Source of the DNA: Micromonospora sp. CCTCC AA 2012012
GTDB lineage: Bacteria > Actinomycetota > Actinomycetes > Mycobacteriales > Micromonosporaceae
DNA: 64,000 nt
NCBI RefSeq assembly: GCF_040499845.1
Contig: NZ_CP159342.1
Coordinates: 744,001-808,000, forward strand
Reading direction: 5' to 3'
This document shows, one piece after another, positions 8,492-16,742 of the stretch (its first letter is position 1; each line of letters starts with the position of its first letter). The position numbers and the translations under genes were made by a program. The notes beneath the pieces are model-generated. The model made no database searches. It was not told where the DNA came from and was given only the letters and a program-made list of their open reading frames with translations.

Positions 8492-9118
8492 TTAGCCGAC
8501 CAGCGGCGTCACCAGCCGGTCCAACGCCGCGGCCACCTCGTCCGGGTCCCGGTCGCCGTCGACCACCACGAACGTCCCGAAGTCCGCCAGCGCCCGGTAG
8601 GCGGCGTCCAGCGCCCGCAGGTGCGCCAGCTCCTCGGTGTCGATGCCCCGGGCCGTCACCCGGGCCTGCGCCACCTCGGGGGTGGTCGCGAGGAAGCAGA
8701 CCACCGTCGGTCGCGGGAAGACCGCGTACGCCCGGCGGACCGTCCGCCGGCCCCGGTCACCGCGCGCCGTCATGATCACGTCCTGGCACCAGGTCCACCG
8801 GTCCAGCACCGCCGTCCGGCCGGTCACCCGGCTGACCAGCACCGTGCGGGCCATCGCCGCCGCCCGCACCGTCGCCTCCAGCGCCGCATACCCGGTACGA
8901 CCGAACAGCGCCCGCCCGTCCGGCCGGCCCAGCGCGCGGGCCAGCCGGTTCCACAGTGGCCGGCCGCCGGCGTTCTCGAAGTACCGCGCCGGCACGCCCC
9001 GCGCCGTCAACCGGCGGGCGAGGGCACGCGCCTGGGTGCTCTTGCCGGAGCCGTCGACGCCGACCAGGGCGATCAGCACGGGACGGGCCACGAACCGGAC
9101 GCTAGTCGCCCGGGGCAA
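8492..9118 (-). CDS. thymidylate kinase-like P-loop nucleotide kinase
   Basis: This 208-residue protein carries a Walker A motif near the N-terminus (VGVDGSGKST). It also has a DR motif (VLDRWTWCQDVI) and a following Arg-rich lid (TARGDRGRRTVRR), as in dTMP kinases. The sequence between the motifs departs from canonical Tmk, so the substrate may not be dTMP. A GTG ten codons in (FVARP) could be the true start. It is followed immediately by the GNAT gene. Confidence 0.75.
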   Translation of the reverse strand: MPRATSVRFVARPVLIALVGVDGSGKSTQARALARRLTARGVPARYFENAGGRPLWNRLARALGRPDGRALFGRTGYAALEATVRAAAMARTVLVSRVTGRTAVLDRWTWCQDVIMTARGDRGRRTVRRAYAVFPRPTVVCFLATTPEVAQARVTARGIDTEELAHLRALDAAYRALADFGTFVVVDGDRDPDEVAAALDRLVTPLVG

Positions 9119-9136
9119 GCCGACCCGGCTCGCCGC

Positions 9137-9937
9137 CTAGCCGATCGCGGCGAACTGCCCCGGCTGCCGGCCCGCCCCGGTGCCGCCCCGGTAGGCCTGG
9201 GCGATGGACATCCAGCGGTCGGCCTCCACCCCCGTCGCGGTCAGCGCCAGGTCGTCGCGGTGCCGGCGGCGCGTCACCAGCAGGCAGAAGTCGACCATCG
9301 GGCCGGACACCCGCTGCGCGGCGTCGGCCGGGCCGTACGTCCACACCGCCCCGGACGGCATGGTCAGCTCGAACCGGAACGGGACGCCGGGCGGGGTGAG
9401 CCCGCGCACCGCGTACCCGTAGTCGTGGTTCGTCATCGCGAACGCCGCGACGTGCCGCAGCCGGTCGGTGTGGACGCGGCGCAGGCCGAGCCCGTCGGCG
9501 AGGTCCTGGCCGTGCGCGAAGAGTTCCATCAGGGCCGCCGAGGCGAGCATGGCCACCGGCATCGGGCGCGCCAGCCAGGGCACGAGCAGGCCCGGCGCGG
9601 CGTCGGCGAGCGCCTGCTGCGACCGGGAGCGCTCGGCCCGCCACCGCTGCAGCAGGGTCTCCGGTGGCTCGTCCACGAACTCGGCGAGCATCTTGTCGAT
9701 GACGGTGTCGAAGTCCGGGCCGAGCCGCGTGACCGTCTCCAGGAACCGGTCCGGGGCGGTGGTCGCCAGCCGGCCGAGCCGGAAGACCGACGTCAGGTGG
9801 GCGTACTGGTGCCGGACGCGCCAGCCGGGCGCGGGTGTCGGGCGGTCCCATCCGGCGGCGGCCGGCTCGGTGAGGAGACCGTCGAACCGGTCGCCCTCGG
9901 CGATCAGATCCGCGACGACGGACGCGTGCTCGGCCAT
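9137..9937 (-). CDS. TIGR03084 family metal-binding protein (mycothiol maleylpyruvate isomerase-like N-terminal domain)
   Basis: The 266-residue protein opens with a DinB/MDMPI-like four-helix domain recognised by GWDRPTPAPGWRVRHQYAHL, where the His residues are the expected metal ligands. A second conserved stretch reads MELFAHGQDLADGL. Mycothiol-dependent isomerase relatives use this fold in actinobacteria; the reaction here is unknown. ATG 9937 is preceded by an AGGGAG ribosome-binding site, which excludes the 30-residue extension. Confidence 0.82.
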   Translation of the reverse strand: MAEHASVVADLIAEGDRFDGLLTEPAAAGWDRPTPAPGWRVRHQYAHLTSVFRLGRLATTAPDRFLETVTRLGPDFDTVIDKMLAEFVDEPPETLLQRWRAERSRSQQALADAAPGLLVPWLARPMPVAMLASAALMELFAHGQDLADGLGLRRVHTDRLRHVAAFAMTNHDYGYAVRGLTPPGVPFRFELTMPSGAVWTYGPADAAQRVSGPMVDFCLLVTRRRHRDDLALTATGVEADRWMSIAQAYRGGTGAGRQPGQFAAIG

Positions 9938-10062
9938 CCGGGGCTCCCTTCGCGGGTGGCGCGTTGCCTGGTCGTCTCCGAGCATGGGTGCCGCCGGGGC
10001 CGAAGTCTTCTCCGACAATGCCGGCACCTGGGCACACCGAAAGGTGGGTGCCCCGGCGCCGG

Positions 10063-10878
10063 TCAGCCGGTCCGGTCGCGGGTCAGTTCGTAGAAGGTGA
10101 TGGCGGCGGCGGTGGCGACGTTGAGCGAGTCGACGTTGTTGTGCATGGGGATGGCGACGCGGACGTCGCTGGCGCGCAGCGCGGCCGGGGTGAGGCCGGG
10201 GCCCTCCGCGCCGAGGAGCAGGGCGGGGCGTTCCCGCTGGGCCGGGGTGAGGTCCCGCAGGGCCACCGCGTCCGTCGCCGGGGTCATCGCCAGCAGGGTG
10301 AAACCGGCGTCACGGACGGTGACGAGTGGTTCGGGCCAGGTGTCGGTCTTGGCGTACGGGATGGCGAAGACCTCGCCCATGCTGACCCGGACGGCCCGGC
10401 GGTAGAGCGGATCGGCGCAGTTGGGTGAGAGGACGATGGCGTCGATGCCGAGGGCGGCGGCGCTGCGGAACAGGGCACCGAGGTTGGTGTGCGTGTTCAG
10501 GCCCTCGAGGACGGCCAGGGTGCGGGCCCCGGCGAGCAGGTCGTCGAGGGTGGGCAGCGGGCGGCGGTGGAACGAGGCGAGGACGCCGCGGTGGACGTGG
10601 AAGCCGGTGATCGACTCCAGTACCGCCTGGGTCGCGGCGTACACGGGTGCGTCGGCGGGCAGGCCGGTGAGCTGGTCGGCGCGCTTCTCGTCGACCAGCG
10701 CCGAGCGCATCGCGTAGCCGGCGCGCAGCGCCCGCTGGATGACGAGTTCGCCCTCGGCGATGAAGAGGCCGTTGGGCGGCTCCCAGCGGGTACGCAGTTC
10801 GAGGTCGGTCAGGGCCCGGTAGTCGCCGATGTGCGGGTCGTCGGGGCTGGTGATGGCGATGGTCGGCACACCGGACAT
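10063..10878 (-). CDS. TrmH/SpoU family RNA 2'-O-methyltransferase
   Basis: The 271-residue protein has an N-terminal RNA-binding-like domain containing RWEPPNGLFIAEGELVI. The SPOUT catalytic domain has motif 1 NTHTNLGALFRSAAALG, motif 2 LLLGAEGPGL, and motif 3 MHNNVDSLNVATAAAI. These enzymes use S-adenosylmethionine to methylate ribose in rRNA or tRNA; which RNA cannot be told. ATG 10878 (MSGVPTIAI) is chosen over a longer frame that would overlap the divergent PucR promoter. Confidence 0.9.
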   Translation of the reverse strand: MSGVPTIAITSPDDPHIGDYRALTDLELRTRWEPPNGLFIAEGELVIQRALRAGYAMRSALVDEKRADQLTGLPADAPVYAATQAVLESITGFHVHRGVLASFHRRPLPTLDDLLAGARTLAVLEGLNTHTNLGALFRSAAALGIDAIVLSPNCADPLYRRAVRVSMGEVFAIPYAKTDTWPEPLVTVRDAGFTLLAMTPATDAVALRDLTPAQRERPALLLGAEGPGLTPAALRASDVRVAIPMHNNVDSLNVATAAAITFYELTRDRTG

Positions 10879-10951
10879 TGTGCCGACCGGTGGCCGGGCC
10901 CCCCGCTGCCGGTACGCGGACGGTGACCTTCGCACCGGAGGTGACGCAGGG

Positions 10952-10957
10952 TAGCGT
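10952..10957 (+). promoter_or_regulatory. -10 element of a leaderless promoter for the PucR-type gene
   Basis: TAGCGT is followed by a 7-nt gap and the GTG at 10965. This is the same hexamer and spacing as at the DUF3097 gene. Confidence 0.5.
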
Positions 10958-10964
10958 GTCGGCC

Positions 10965-12641
10965 GTGTTCCCTACCGTCCGTGAGGTCCTCGCGCTCGAC
11001 CCGGTCCGCCACGGCGCGCCCCGCCTGGTTGCCGGGGAGGGCGGGCTGGACCAGCCGGTCCGCTGGGTGCACGTGACCGAGGTGCCGGACATCGCCCCCC
11101 TCCTCGGCGGGCGGGAGCTGGTGCTCACCACCGGCATCGGGCTGCCCGCCGACGACGCCGGCCTGCGCGCCTTCATCGGCGACCTGGCCGACGTCGGCGT
11201 CTCCGGCCTGGTGGTGGAGCTGGGCCGCCGCTACGTCAGCGGGGTGCCCCGGGTGATGGCGGCGGCCGCCGAGCGACGCGGCCTGCCCCTGGTCGAGCTG
11301 CGGCGGGCCACCCCGTTCGTCCGGATCACCGAGGCGGTGCACGCGCTGATCGTGGACGCCCAGCTCACCGAGCTGCGCGCCACCGAGGAGATCCACCAGC
11401 GGTTCACCGAACTCTCCGTCGAGGGCGCCGGCCCGACCGAGGTGGTACGCCACGCCGCCGAGTTGGCCGGCTGCCCGGTGGTGCTGGAGAACCTGTCCCG
11501 GCAGGTGCTCGCGTACGACCCGGCGGGGGAGAGCGCGGAGCTGCTGCTGGACGGCTGGGAGCAGCACTCCCGGCGGATCCGGCCGGCCGGGCGGACCGCG
11601 TACGACCCGGACAGCGGCTGGCTGGTGACCACCGTCGGCGCGCGCGGCCAGGACTGGGGGCGGCTGCTGCTGCGCTGGCCGACCGGCACCCCGCCGACCC
11701 GGCTGACCATCCTGATCGAGCGGGCCGCCTCCACGCTGGCGCTGGGCCGGCTCATCCGGCGCGACGCCGAGGGGCTGGAACGGCAGATCCACCGCACCCT
11801 GCTCACCGCCCTGCTCGACCACTCCCGGCCGGTCGACGAGGTGGCGCTGCGGGCGAAGGCGCTCGGCGTGGTGCTGGACCGCCGGCACCTGGTCGGCGTG
11901 GTGGTCCGGCACCGGGCGGACGACCCGGCCGGGGACGCGCCCGCCGAGACCGGCCCGGAGGCCGGTCCGGCCCGGCTGCGCGACCTCGCCGAGGCGGTCG
12001 GCCAGGCGCTGCGCGAGGCCAGGCTGACCGGCCTCACCAGCGCCGTCGACGACCAGGCGGTGGGGGCGCTGCTGGCGCTCCCCGACCCGACCGGCGAGGA
12101 GAAGGCGCTGGCCGCGTTCGCCGCCGCGTTGCACCGGGTACGCCTCGACGCCGTCCCGCCCCGCGCCGGGCGGTCGGGCGGCGCCGAGCCGGCGGCGGTG
12201 ATCGTGGCCGCCGGTTCCGGGGTGGGCAGCCTGCGGGAGGCCGGGCGGTCGCTGGCCGAGGCGCGCCAGATCGCCGAGGCGGCTCGTCGGGACCGCCGTG
12301 ACCTGCCGATCTTCCGGCTGCCGCACGTCGGGCTGGCCGGCCTGCTGCACCTGCTGCGGGACGAGCCCCGGTTGCAGACCTTCGTCGAGCGGGAACTGGG
12401 CGCCCTGCTCGCCCACGACGCGCAACACCCCCGGGAGCAGCTGCTCGGCACCCTGCGGGCGTACCTGGAGCAGGGCCGTAACAAGTCCGCGGCGGCCGTC
12501 GCCGCCCACCTCTCCCGCCCGGCCTTCTACGAACGCCTGGCGCGTATCGCCCGCATCCTCGACGCCGACCTCGACTCGGTCGAGACCTGCCTCTCCCTCC
12601 ACGTCGCCCTGCTCGCCCTGGACGCCGTCCGCACCCCCTGA
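10965..12641 (+). CDS. PucR family transcriptional regulator
   Basis: The 558-residue protein starts with a PucR sensor domain (FPTVREVLALDPVRHGAPRLVAG to about residue 125). A long GGDEF-like middle follows. The C-terminal PucR helix-turn-helix contains LLGTLRAYLEQGRNKSAAAV and LSRPAFYERLARI. PucR proteins usually control purine, pyrimidine, GABA or beta-alanine use. An aminotransferase and semialdehyde dehydrogenase operon of that kind lies 4.1 kb downstream and is a plausible target. GTG 10965 is the likely start because it sits 7 nt after a -10 element. Confidence 0.88.
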   Translation: MFPTVREVLALDPVRHGAPRLVAGEGGLDQPVRWVHVTEVPDIAPLLGGRELVLTTGIGLPADDAGLRAFIGDLADVGVSGLVVELGRRYVSGVPRVMAAAAERRGLPLVELRRATPFVRITEAVHALIVDAQLTELRATEEIHQRFTELSVEGAGPTEVVRHAAELAGCPVVLENLSRQVLAYDPAGESAELLLDGWEQHSRRIRPAGRTAYDPDSGWLVTTVGARGQDWGRLLLRWPTGTPPTRLTILIERAASTLALGRLIRRDAEGLERQIHRTLLTALLDHSRPVDEVALRAKALGVVLDRRHLVGVVVRHRADDPAGDAPAETGPEAGPARLRDLAEAVGQALREARLTGLTSAVDDQAVGALLALPDPTGEEKALAAFAAALHRVRLDAVPPRAGRSGGAEPAAVIVAAGSGVGSLREAGRSLAEARQIAEAARRDRRDLPIFRLPHVGLAGLLHLLRDEPRLQTFVERELGALLAHDAQHPREQLLGTLRAYLEQGRNKSAAAVAAHLSRPAFYERLARIARILDADLDSVETCLSLHVALLALDAVRTP

Positions 12642-12646
12642 CCGCC

Positions 12647-12706
12647 GTTGATCAAGAAGTTTGCGTCAGGAACGGGCTCCGGACTGACGCAAACTTCTTG
12701 ATCAAC
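12647..12706. repeat. dispersed 60-bp palindromic repeat, copy 2 (perfect arms)
   Basis: The arms 12647-12669 and 12684-12706 are a perfect 23-bp inverted repeat, starting GTTGATCAAGAAG and ending TTTGCGTCAG, around a 14-nt loop. It lies 5 nt after the PucR stop and between two convergent genes, so it can also serve as a bidirectional terminator. Confidence 0.85.
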
Positions 12707-12739
12707 GCGCCTCAGGGCGGGGAGGGCGCAGAAAGGGGG

Positions 12740-14089
12740 TCAGGTGAGGGCGGTGAGGGTTTTGGCGTAGGGGGCGGGGATGTGGTTGGGGCCGCCGGGG
12801 GTGAAGACGTCGGAGGTGGCGGCGGCGGACCAGGCGGTGTCGGGGACGGCGTCGACCAGGGCGCGGACCACGGGGGCGTCGCGCCACTGGGGCTGCTCGG
12901 CGAGGAGGCTCAGGGCGACCACCGACTCCTCGACCTCGCCCACGCACTCGAAGGGCTTGTGGCCGTCGACGCCGAGCAGCTCCCGGTAGCCGGGAATCTG
13001 GGCGGGGTCGGCGAGCAGGTCACCGCCGAAGATGTGGGTGACCCGCTCCCGGGACATGAACGGCGCCATGGCCAGGAAGACGAAGCGGCACTTCGGGCAG
13101 TTGCGGCACCAGCGCTCGCTCGCGTCACGCAGCTTGAACGCCGCGTTGCAGCTGGTCACCACGTCGTCGTAACGGTCGATCGCGGCGAAGAGCCGGGCGA
13201 TGTGCAGCTCGGAGAGCGACCGCAGCAGCGAGAAGTACGGCTCGGTGAGGCCGGCGTGCTCGGCCAGCGCCGCCCGCAGCAGCCCCTCCGCCTCGACGCC
13301 CTTGGACCACTGGTGGTTGATCTCGTGACCGTTCCAGATCAGGTTCGGGTCCGAGGCGGAGCGCTCGTTCGACATCACCACCGGGCCCAGCCCGTGCAGC
13401 ACGGCGGTGGCGACCGCGATCAGCGAGTTGATCGCGGTGACCGGGATGTGCCCGTTCAGCGCGCCGGCGGCGTTGAGGTCGAACAGCACCGGGTCGATCC
13501 GCCGGCGCGCGGCCAGCGGCACCAGGTCGGACGCCTCGTTGACCGAGACGATGACGTGGTTGGGGTTGACCGAGAAGGGCACCGGGTCGAAGCCGGCCCG
13601 GCGCAGCGCCTCCAGGCTGACGATCGAGTCCTTGCCGCCGCCGACCGTCGACAGCGGGCGACGCTCCGAGGTGTCCAGCGGCGCGGCCGGCTCCGGCGAA
13701 CCGGCCGGCACCTCGGGGCGGAGTTCGAGCACGTGCGGCAGCTGGTTGCGGTACGCGTACTCGGCGAGGCCCTTGGTGTAGACGGCGGTGACCAGCTTGA
13801 CGGCGCCCGCGCCCAGCGGCGTCGGCAGCACCAGCCGGTGCGGCGCGGCGGCCTTGTAGTAGCTGACCCCGGCGACGACGTGCAGCAGTTCGAGGACCCG
13901 GTTCAGGGTGGCTACCGTCTCGTCCGAGGGTGGCTCGGCCGGCAGCGGCAGCGTGATCACCTCGGTGAACCGTTGCTCGCCGTCCGGCCCGGTCAGGGCG
14001 TAGTCGAACAACGCCTCGCCGGTCGCGAAGTCGATCGAGTAGGACGGGAAGGTGAAGGCGTCCATCCGCCGGAGCTGCTCGTTGGGCAC
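12740..14089 (-). CDS. murL: MurL: UDP-N-acetylmuramoyl-L-alanyl-L-glutamate epimerase
   Basis: This 449-residue protein has a PP-loop ATP-binding signature, STVGGGKDSIVSLEA (about residues 146-160), and a CRNCPKCRFV cluster near residue 327 that looks like a metal site. This combination, opposite a MurD-like ligase, matches MurL. In Xanthomonas oryzae, MurL uses ATP to invert the terminal L-Glu of UDP-MurNAc-L-Ala-L-Glu to D-Glu. The gene is divergent from murD2. GTG 14089 lies 5 nt after TAGTAT, suggesting a leaderless start; ATG 14065 is an alternative. The longer 624-residue frame is an artefact running into murD2. Confidence 0.85.
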   Translation of the reverse strand: MPNEQLRRMDAFTFPSYSIDFATGEALFDYALTGPDGEQRFTEVITLPLPAEPPSDETVATLNRVLELLHVVAGVSYYKAAAPHRLVLPTPLGAGAVKLVTAVYTKGLAEYAYRNQLPHVLELRPEVPAGSPEPAAPLDTSERRPLSTVGGGKDSIVSLEALRRAGFDPVPFSVNPNHVIVSVNEASDLVPLAARRRIDPVLFDLNAAGALNGHIPVTAINSLIAVATAVLHGLGPVVMSNERSASDPNLIWNGHEINHQWSKGVEAEGLLRAALAEHAGLTEPYFSLLRSLSELHIARLFAAIDRYDDVVTSCNAAFKLRDASERWCRNCPKCRFVFLAMAPFMSRERVTHIFGGDLLADPAQIPGYRELLGVDGHKPFECVGEVEESVVALSLLAEQPQWRDAPVVRALVDAVPDTAWSAAATSDVFTPGGPNHIPAPYAKTLTALT

Positions 14090-14094
14090 ACGCC

Positions 14095-14100
14095 ATACTA
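14095..14100 (-). promoter_or_regulatory. -10 element for murL
   Basis: Read on the minus strand, TAGTAT is followed by 5 nt and the GTG at 14089. It lies within the 88-bp region shared with the divergent murD2 gene. Confidence 0.4.
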
Positions 14101-14177
14101 GGCCCTGGTTCGTCCGCCGTGTCCGGCTGCGTCGGACCCCACCCGCCGATCGCCGTCGAAACCCCCGAGGAGAGCCT

Positions 14178-15524
14178 GTGCGCCTGTCTGACCTGCGCGG
14201 ACGTACCGTCGCCGTCTGGGGGGCCGGCCGGGAGGGCCGGGCGGCGGTGACCGCGATCGCCGCGCACGGCCCGGCCGACCTGGTCGCCGTGGACGACAGC
14301 GCGAACTTCCTCACCCTGCCCTGGGAGGGGCCGCTCGCCGCGGCGGCGCCGCTGGTCACCGGGGAGGAGGGCTTCGCCCGGCTGGCCGCCGCCGACGTGG
14401 TGGTCCGCTCGCCCGGCGTGCCGAGCACCCACCCGTGGATGGTGCAGCTACGGCACCGGGGCGTGACCGTCACCCAGGGCAGCGCCCTCTGGATGGCCGA
14501 CCACGCGGACCGCACCGTCGGGGTGACCGGCAGCAAGGGCAAGAGCACCACGTCCAGCCTGATCAGCCACCTGCTGGCGGCGATGGACCGGCCCAACGTC
14601 TTCGGCGGCAACATCGGCGTGCCCTTGCTCGACCTGCCCGAGGCTGAGCTGTACGTGCTGGAACTCTCCAGCTACCAGTGCGCCGACCTGGCCGACTCGC
14701 CCCGGGTCGCCGTGGTCACCGCGCTCTTCCCCGAGCACCTCGACGCGCACGGCGGCGAACGCGAGTACTACCGGGACAAGCTGAACCTGCTCGACCACGG
14801 CCCGCACACCGTGGTCGTCAACGGGGCCGACCCGCGCCTGGCCCAGGAGCTGGGCGACCGCGCGGTGGTCCGCGCCGGTCGGCCGGAGACCACCCACGTC
14901 GCCACCGGCCCGGACGGCACACCCTGGTTCCACCTGCGCGACCAGCCGCTCTTCCCGCGCGCCGTGCTGCCGCTGGTCGGCCGGCACAACGAGGGCAACC
15001 TCTGCGTGGCGCTGGCCGTGCTCGACGCGCTGGGCGTCGAGGTGGTGGCCCGCAAGGACACCCTGGCCGTGGCGGTCGCCGGGTTCCAGGGGCTGGCCCA
15101 CCGGCTCACCGAGATCCCCGACCCGTCCGGCCTCACCTTCGTCGACGACACCCTCGCCACCAGCCCGTACGCGGCGATGCACGCGATCGACGCGTACGAG
15201 GGGCGGCCGTTGACGGTGATCGTCGGCGGCACCGACCGGGGCCTGGACTACACCCCGCTGGCCGAGCACCTGGCCGAGCGGGAGATCACCGTGATCGGCA
15301 TCCCGGACAGTGGTCCGCGCATCGTCGAGGCCCTCGCCGGGCTGCCCCGGGTACGGACCGAACTCGCCGACGACCTGGTCGCCGCGGTGGGGTTGTCCCG
15401 CAAGCTCACCCCGGCCGGCGGGGTGGTGCTGCTCTCCCCGGCCGCCCCCAGCTACGGCCGGTTCCGCAACTTCGAGCACCGCTCGGAGGTGTTCGCGCAG
15501 GCGGTCGCCGACACCGCGCGCTGA
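14178..15524 (+). CDS. murD2: MurD2: UDP-N-acetylmuramoyl-L-alanine--L-glutamate ligase
   Basis: The 448-residue protein is a Mur ligase. It has an N-terminal Rossmann-like domain (TVAVWGAGREG), a central ATPase P-loop GVTGSKGKSTTSS (about residues 114-127), the VLELSSYQC and VTALFPEHLDAHGG motifs, and a C-terminal domain with FVDDTLATSP and SPAAPSYGRFRNFEHR. The last two resemble the D-Glu ligase MurD. Pairing with MurL argues that it adds L-Glu to UDP-MurNAc-L-Ala, as MurD2 does. GTG 14178 follows a strong GAGGAGAG ribosome-binding site. Confidence 0.85.
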   Translation: MRLSDLRGRTVAVWGAGREGRAAVTAIAAHGPADLVAVDDSANFLTLPWEGPLAAAAPLVTGEEGFARLAAADVVVRSPGVPSTHPWMVQLRHRGVTVTQGSALWMADHADRTVGVTGSKGKSTTSSLISHLLAAMDRPNVFGGNIGVPLLDLPEAELYVLELSSYQCADLADSPRVAVVTALFPEHLDAHGGEREYYRDKLNLLDHGPHTVVVNGADPRLAQELGDRAVVRAGRPETTHVATGPDGTPWFHLRDQPLFPRAVLPLVGRHNEGNLCVALAVLDALGVEVVARKDTLAVAVAGFQGLAHRLTEIPDPSGLTFVDDTLATSPYAAMHAIDAYEGRPLTVIVGGTDRGLDYTPLAEHLAEREITVIGIPDSGPRIVEALAGLPRVRTELADDLVAAVGLSRKLTPAGGVVLLSPAAPSYGRFRNFEHRSEVFAQAVADTAR

Positions 15525-15530
15525 CCCCGC

Positions 15531-16493
15531 TCAGTCCAGCGCCGCGTGCAGGGCGCGCAGCGACCGGATCGCCGAGCGGATCTCCTGGAGGTACCGCCCC
15601 GGGGTGAGGGTGGGCTCCGGCAGCCGGGCCAGCGTGGCCAGCGCCGGGTCGACCCCCACCGTCTCGATCCCACAGCCGTACGGCAGGGCCAGGGTGCGCA
15701 GCGCGTCGCAGTGCTGGAACGGCACGTAGATCGGCGCGGTCACCATCAGTACCGGGTCGCCGACGCTCAGCCGGACGTGCTCCGCCCAGAACCGCTGGGT
15801 GTCGGCGGTGTGCGCCCGACGCCGCTCCGGTTCGCTGGACGGGGCGGCGAGGACCCGTACCGGTGGCCCGCCGGTCGGCCGGTAGGTCCGGGACGACCAG
15901 GCCCGGTGCGGATGGTCGGCGTCCACGCCGACCTGCTCGGTGGGCCGGTCCACCCCGAACGCGGCCCGCACCCCGGCGTCCAGGACGTCGACCTCGGTGG
16001 CGCAGCCGGTGACCCCGACGGCGGCCAGGATGTCGTGCTCGGCGGGGGAGAGCGGCCGGAAACTGCCCAGCACGGCGACCTCGCCGTCGACCCCGGTGCC
16101 GGTCCGCACCAGGTGCGCGGCGTACGCGGTGCGTCGCAGGCAGGCGTGCGCGAGCCCGCCGAGCACCAGCAGGTGGGCGCAGCGGGGTCGGGTCGACGGG
16201 GTGGCCCGGACCAGCCCCAGTGCCTCGGCGCAGGCGAGGACCAGCCCGGCGGTGGCCGGGTCGACGGCGGGCTCCCGGGCGTCGGGGCGTTCCCGCCCGT
16301 CCCGGAAGTCCCAGTGCCGGGCGGAGAAGTCGTCCAGCCCGGCCAGCACCGCCGCCAGGTCACCGGCCGGCCAGTCGCCGCCGAAGTGCCCGACCAGGCT
16401 GCGCAGCGGGGGAGACCCCACCCAGGCCCGGATGCCGGCCGTGAGTTCCGTACCGCCGGTGCCGGTCGGCAGCGCCACCTCGACTCTCCGCAC
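15531..16493 (-). CDS. conserved hypothetical protein next to murD2
   Basis: The 320-residue protein converges on murD2 with only 6 bp between stop codons. It contains HLLVLGGLAHACLRRTAYAAHLV and a C-terminal LPYGCGIETVGVDP segment. The VLGG stretch recalls DUF218-like folds, but I cannot assign a family with confidence. No signal peptide or membrane helix is seen. Its position beside murL/murD2 may be chance. Confidence 0.75.
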   Translation of the reverse strand: MRRVEVALPTGTGGTELTAGIRAWVGSPPLRSLVGHFGGDWPAGDLAAVLAGLDDFSARHWDFRDGRERPDAREPAVDPATAGLVLACAEALGLVRATPSTRPRCAHLLVLGGLAHACLRRTAYAAHLVRTGTGVDGEVAVLGSFRPLSPAEHDILAAVGVTGCATEVDVLDAGVRAAFGVDRPTEQVGVDADHPHRAWSSRTYRPTGGPPVRVLAAPSSEPERRRAHTADTQRFWAEHVRLSVGDPVLMVTAPIYVPFQHCDALRTLALPYGCGIETVGVDPALATLARLPEPTLTPGRYLQEIRSAIRSLRALHAALD

Positions 16494-16742
16494 CGGCGGA
16501 TGCTACCGCCGTCACCCGGGTGGTCCCCGGACGCCGGAGCGGTCCTGCGGAATGAGTGGTTGACCGGGCTGTCGGCGGACGGAATCGTGGGCAGGAGTCA
16601 CGCTTCGCCCCGAAAACCGTATCGAGCGGGTTGACGCGGTGTCAGGCGGGCGCGGCGACTGCGCTACAGAGTGACAGTTGTCCCTGCCGCCGCGCGGTGG
16701 GAGCGTGCGAGGACGCCGACCGCCGCTGAAGGGTGCCCCACG

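Noticed and set aside
14090..14614. Long N-terminal extension of murL
   Set aside because: It runs through the divergent murD2 coding sequence and has unlikely Arg/Ser/Pro-rich composition.
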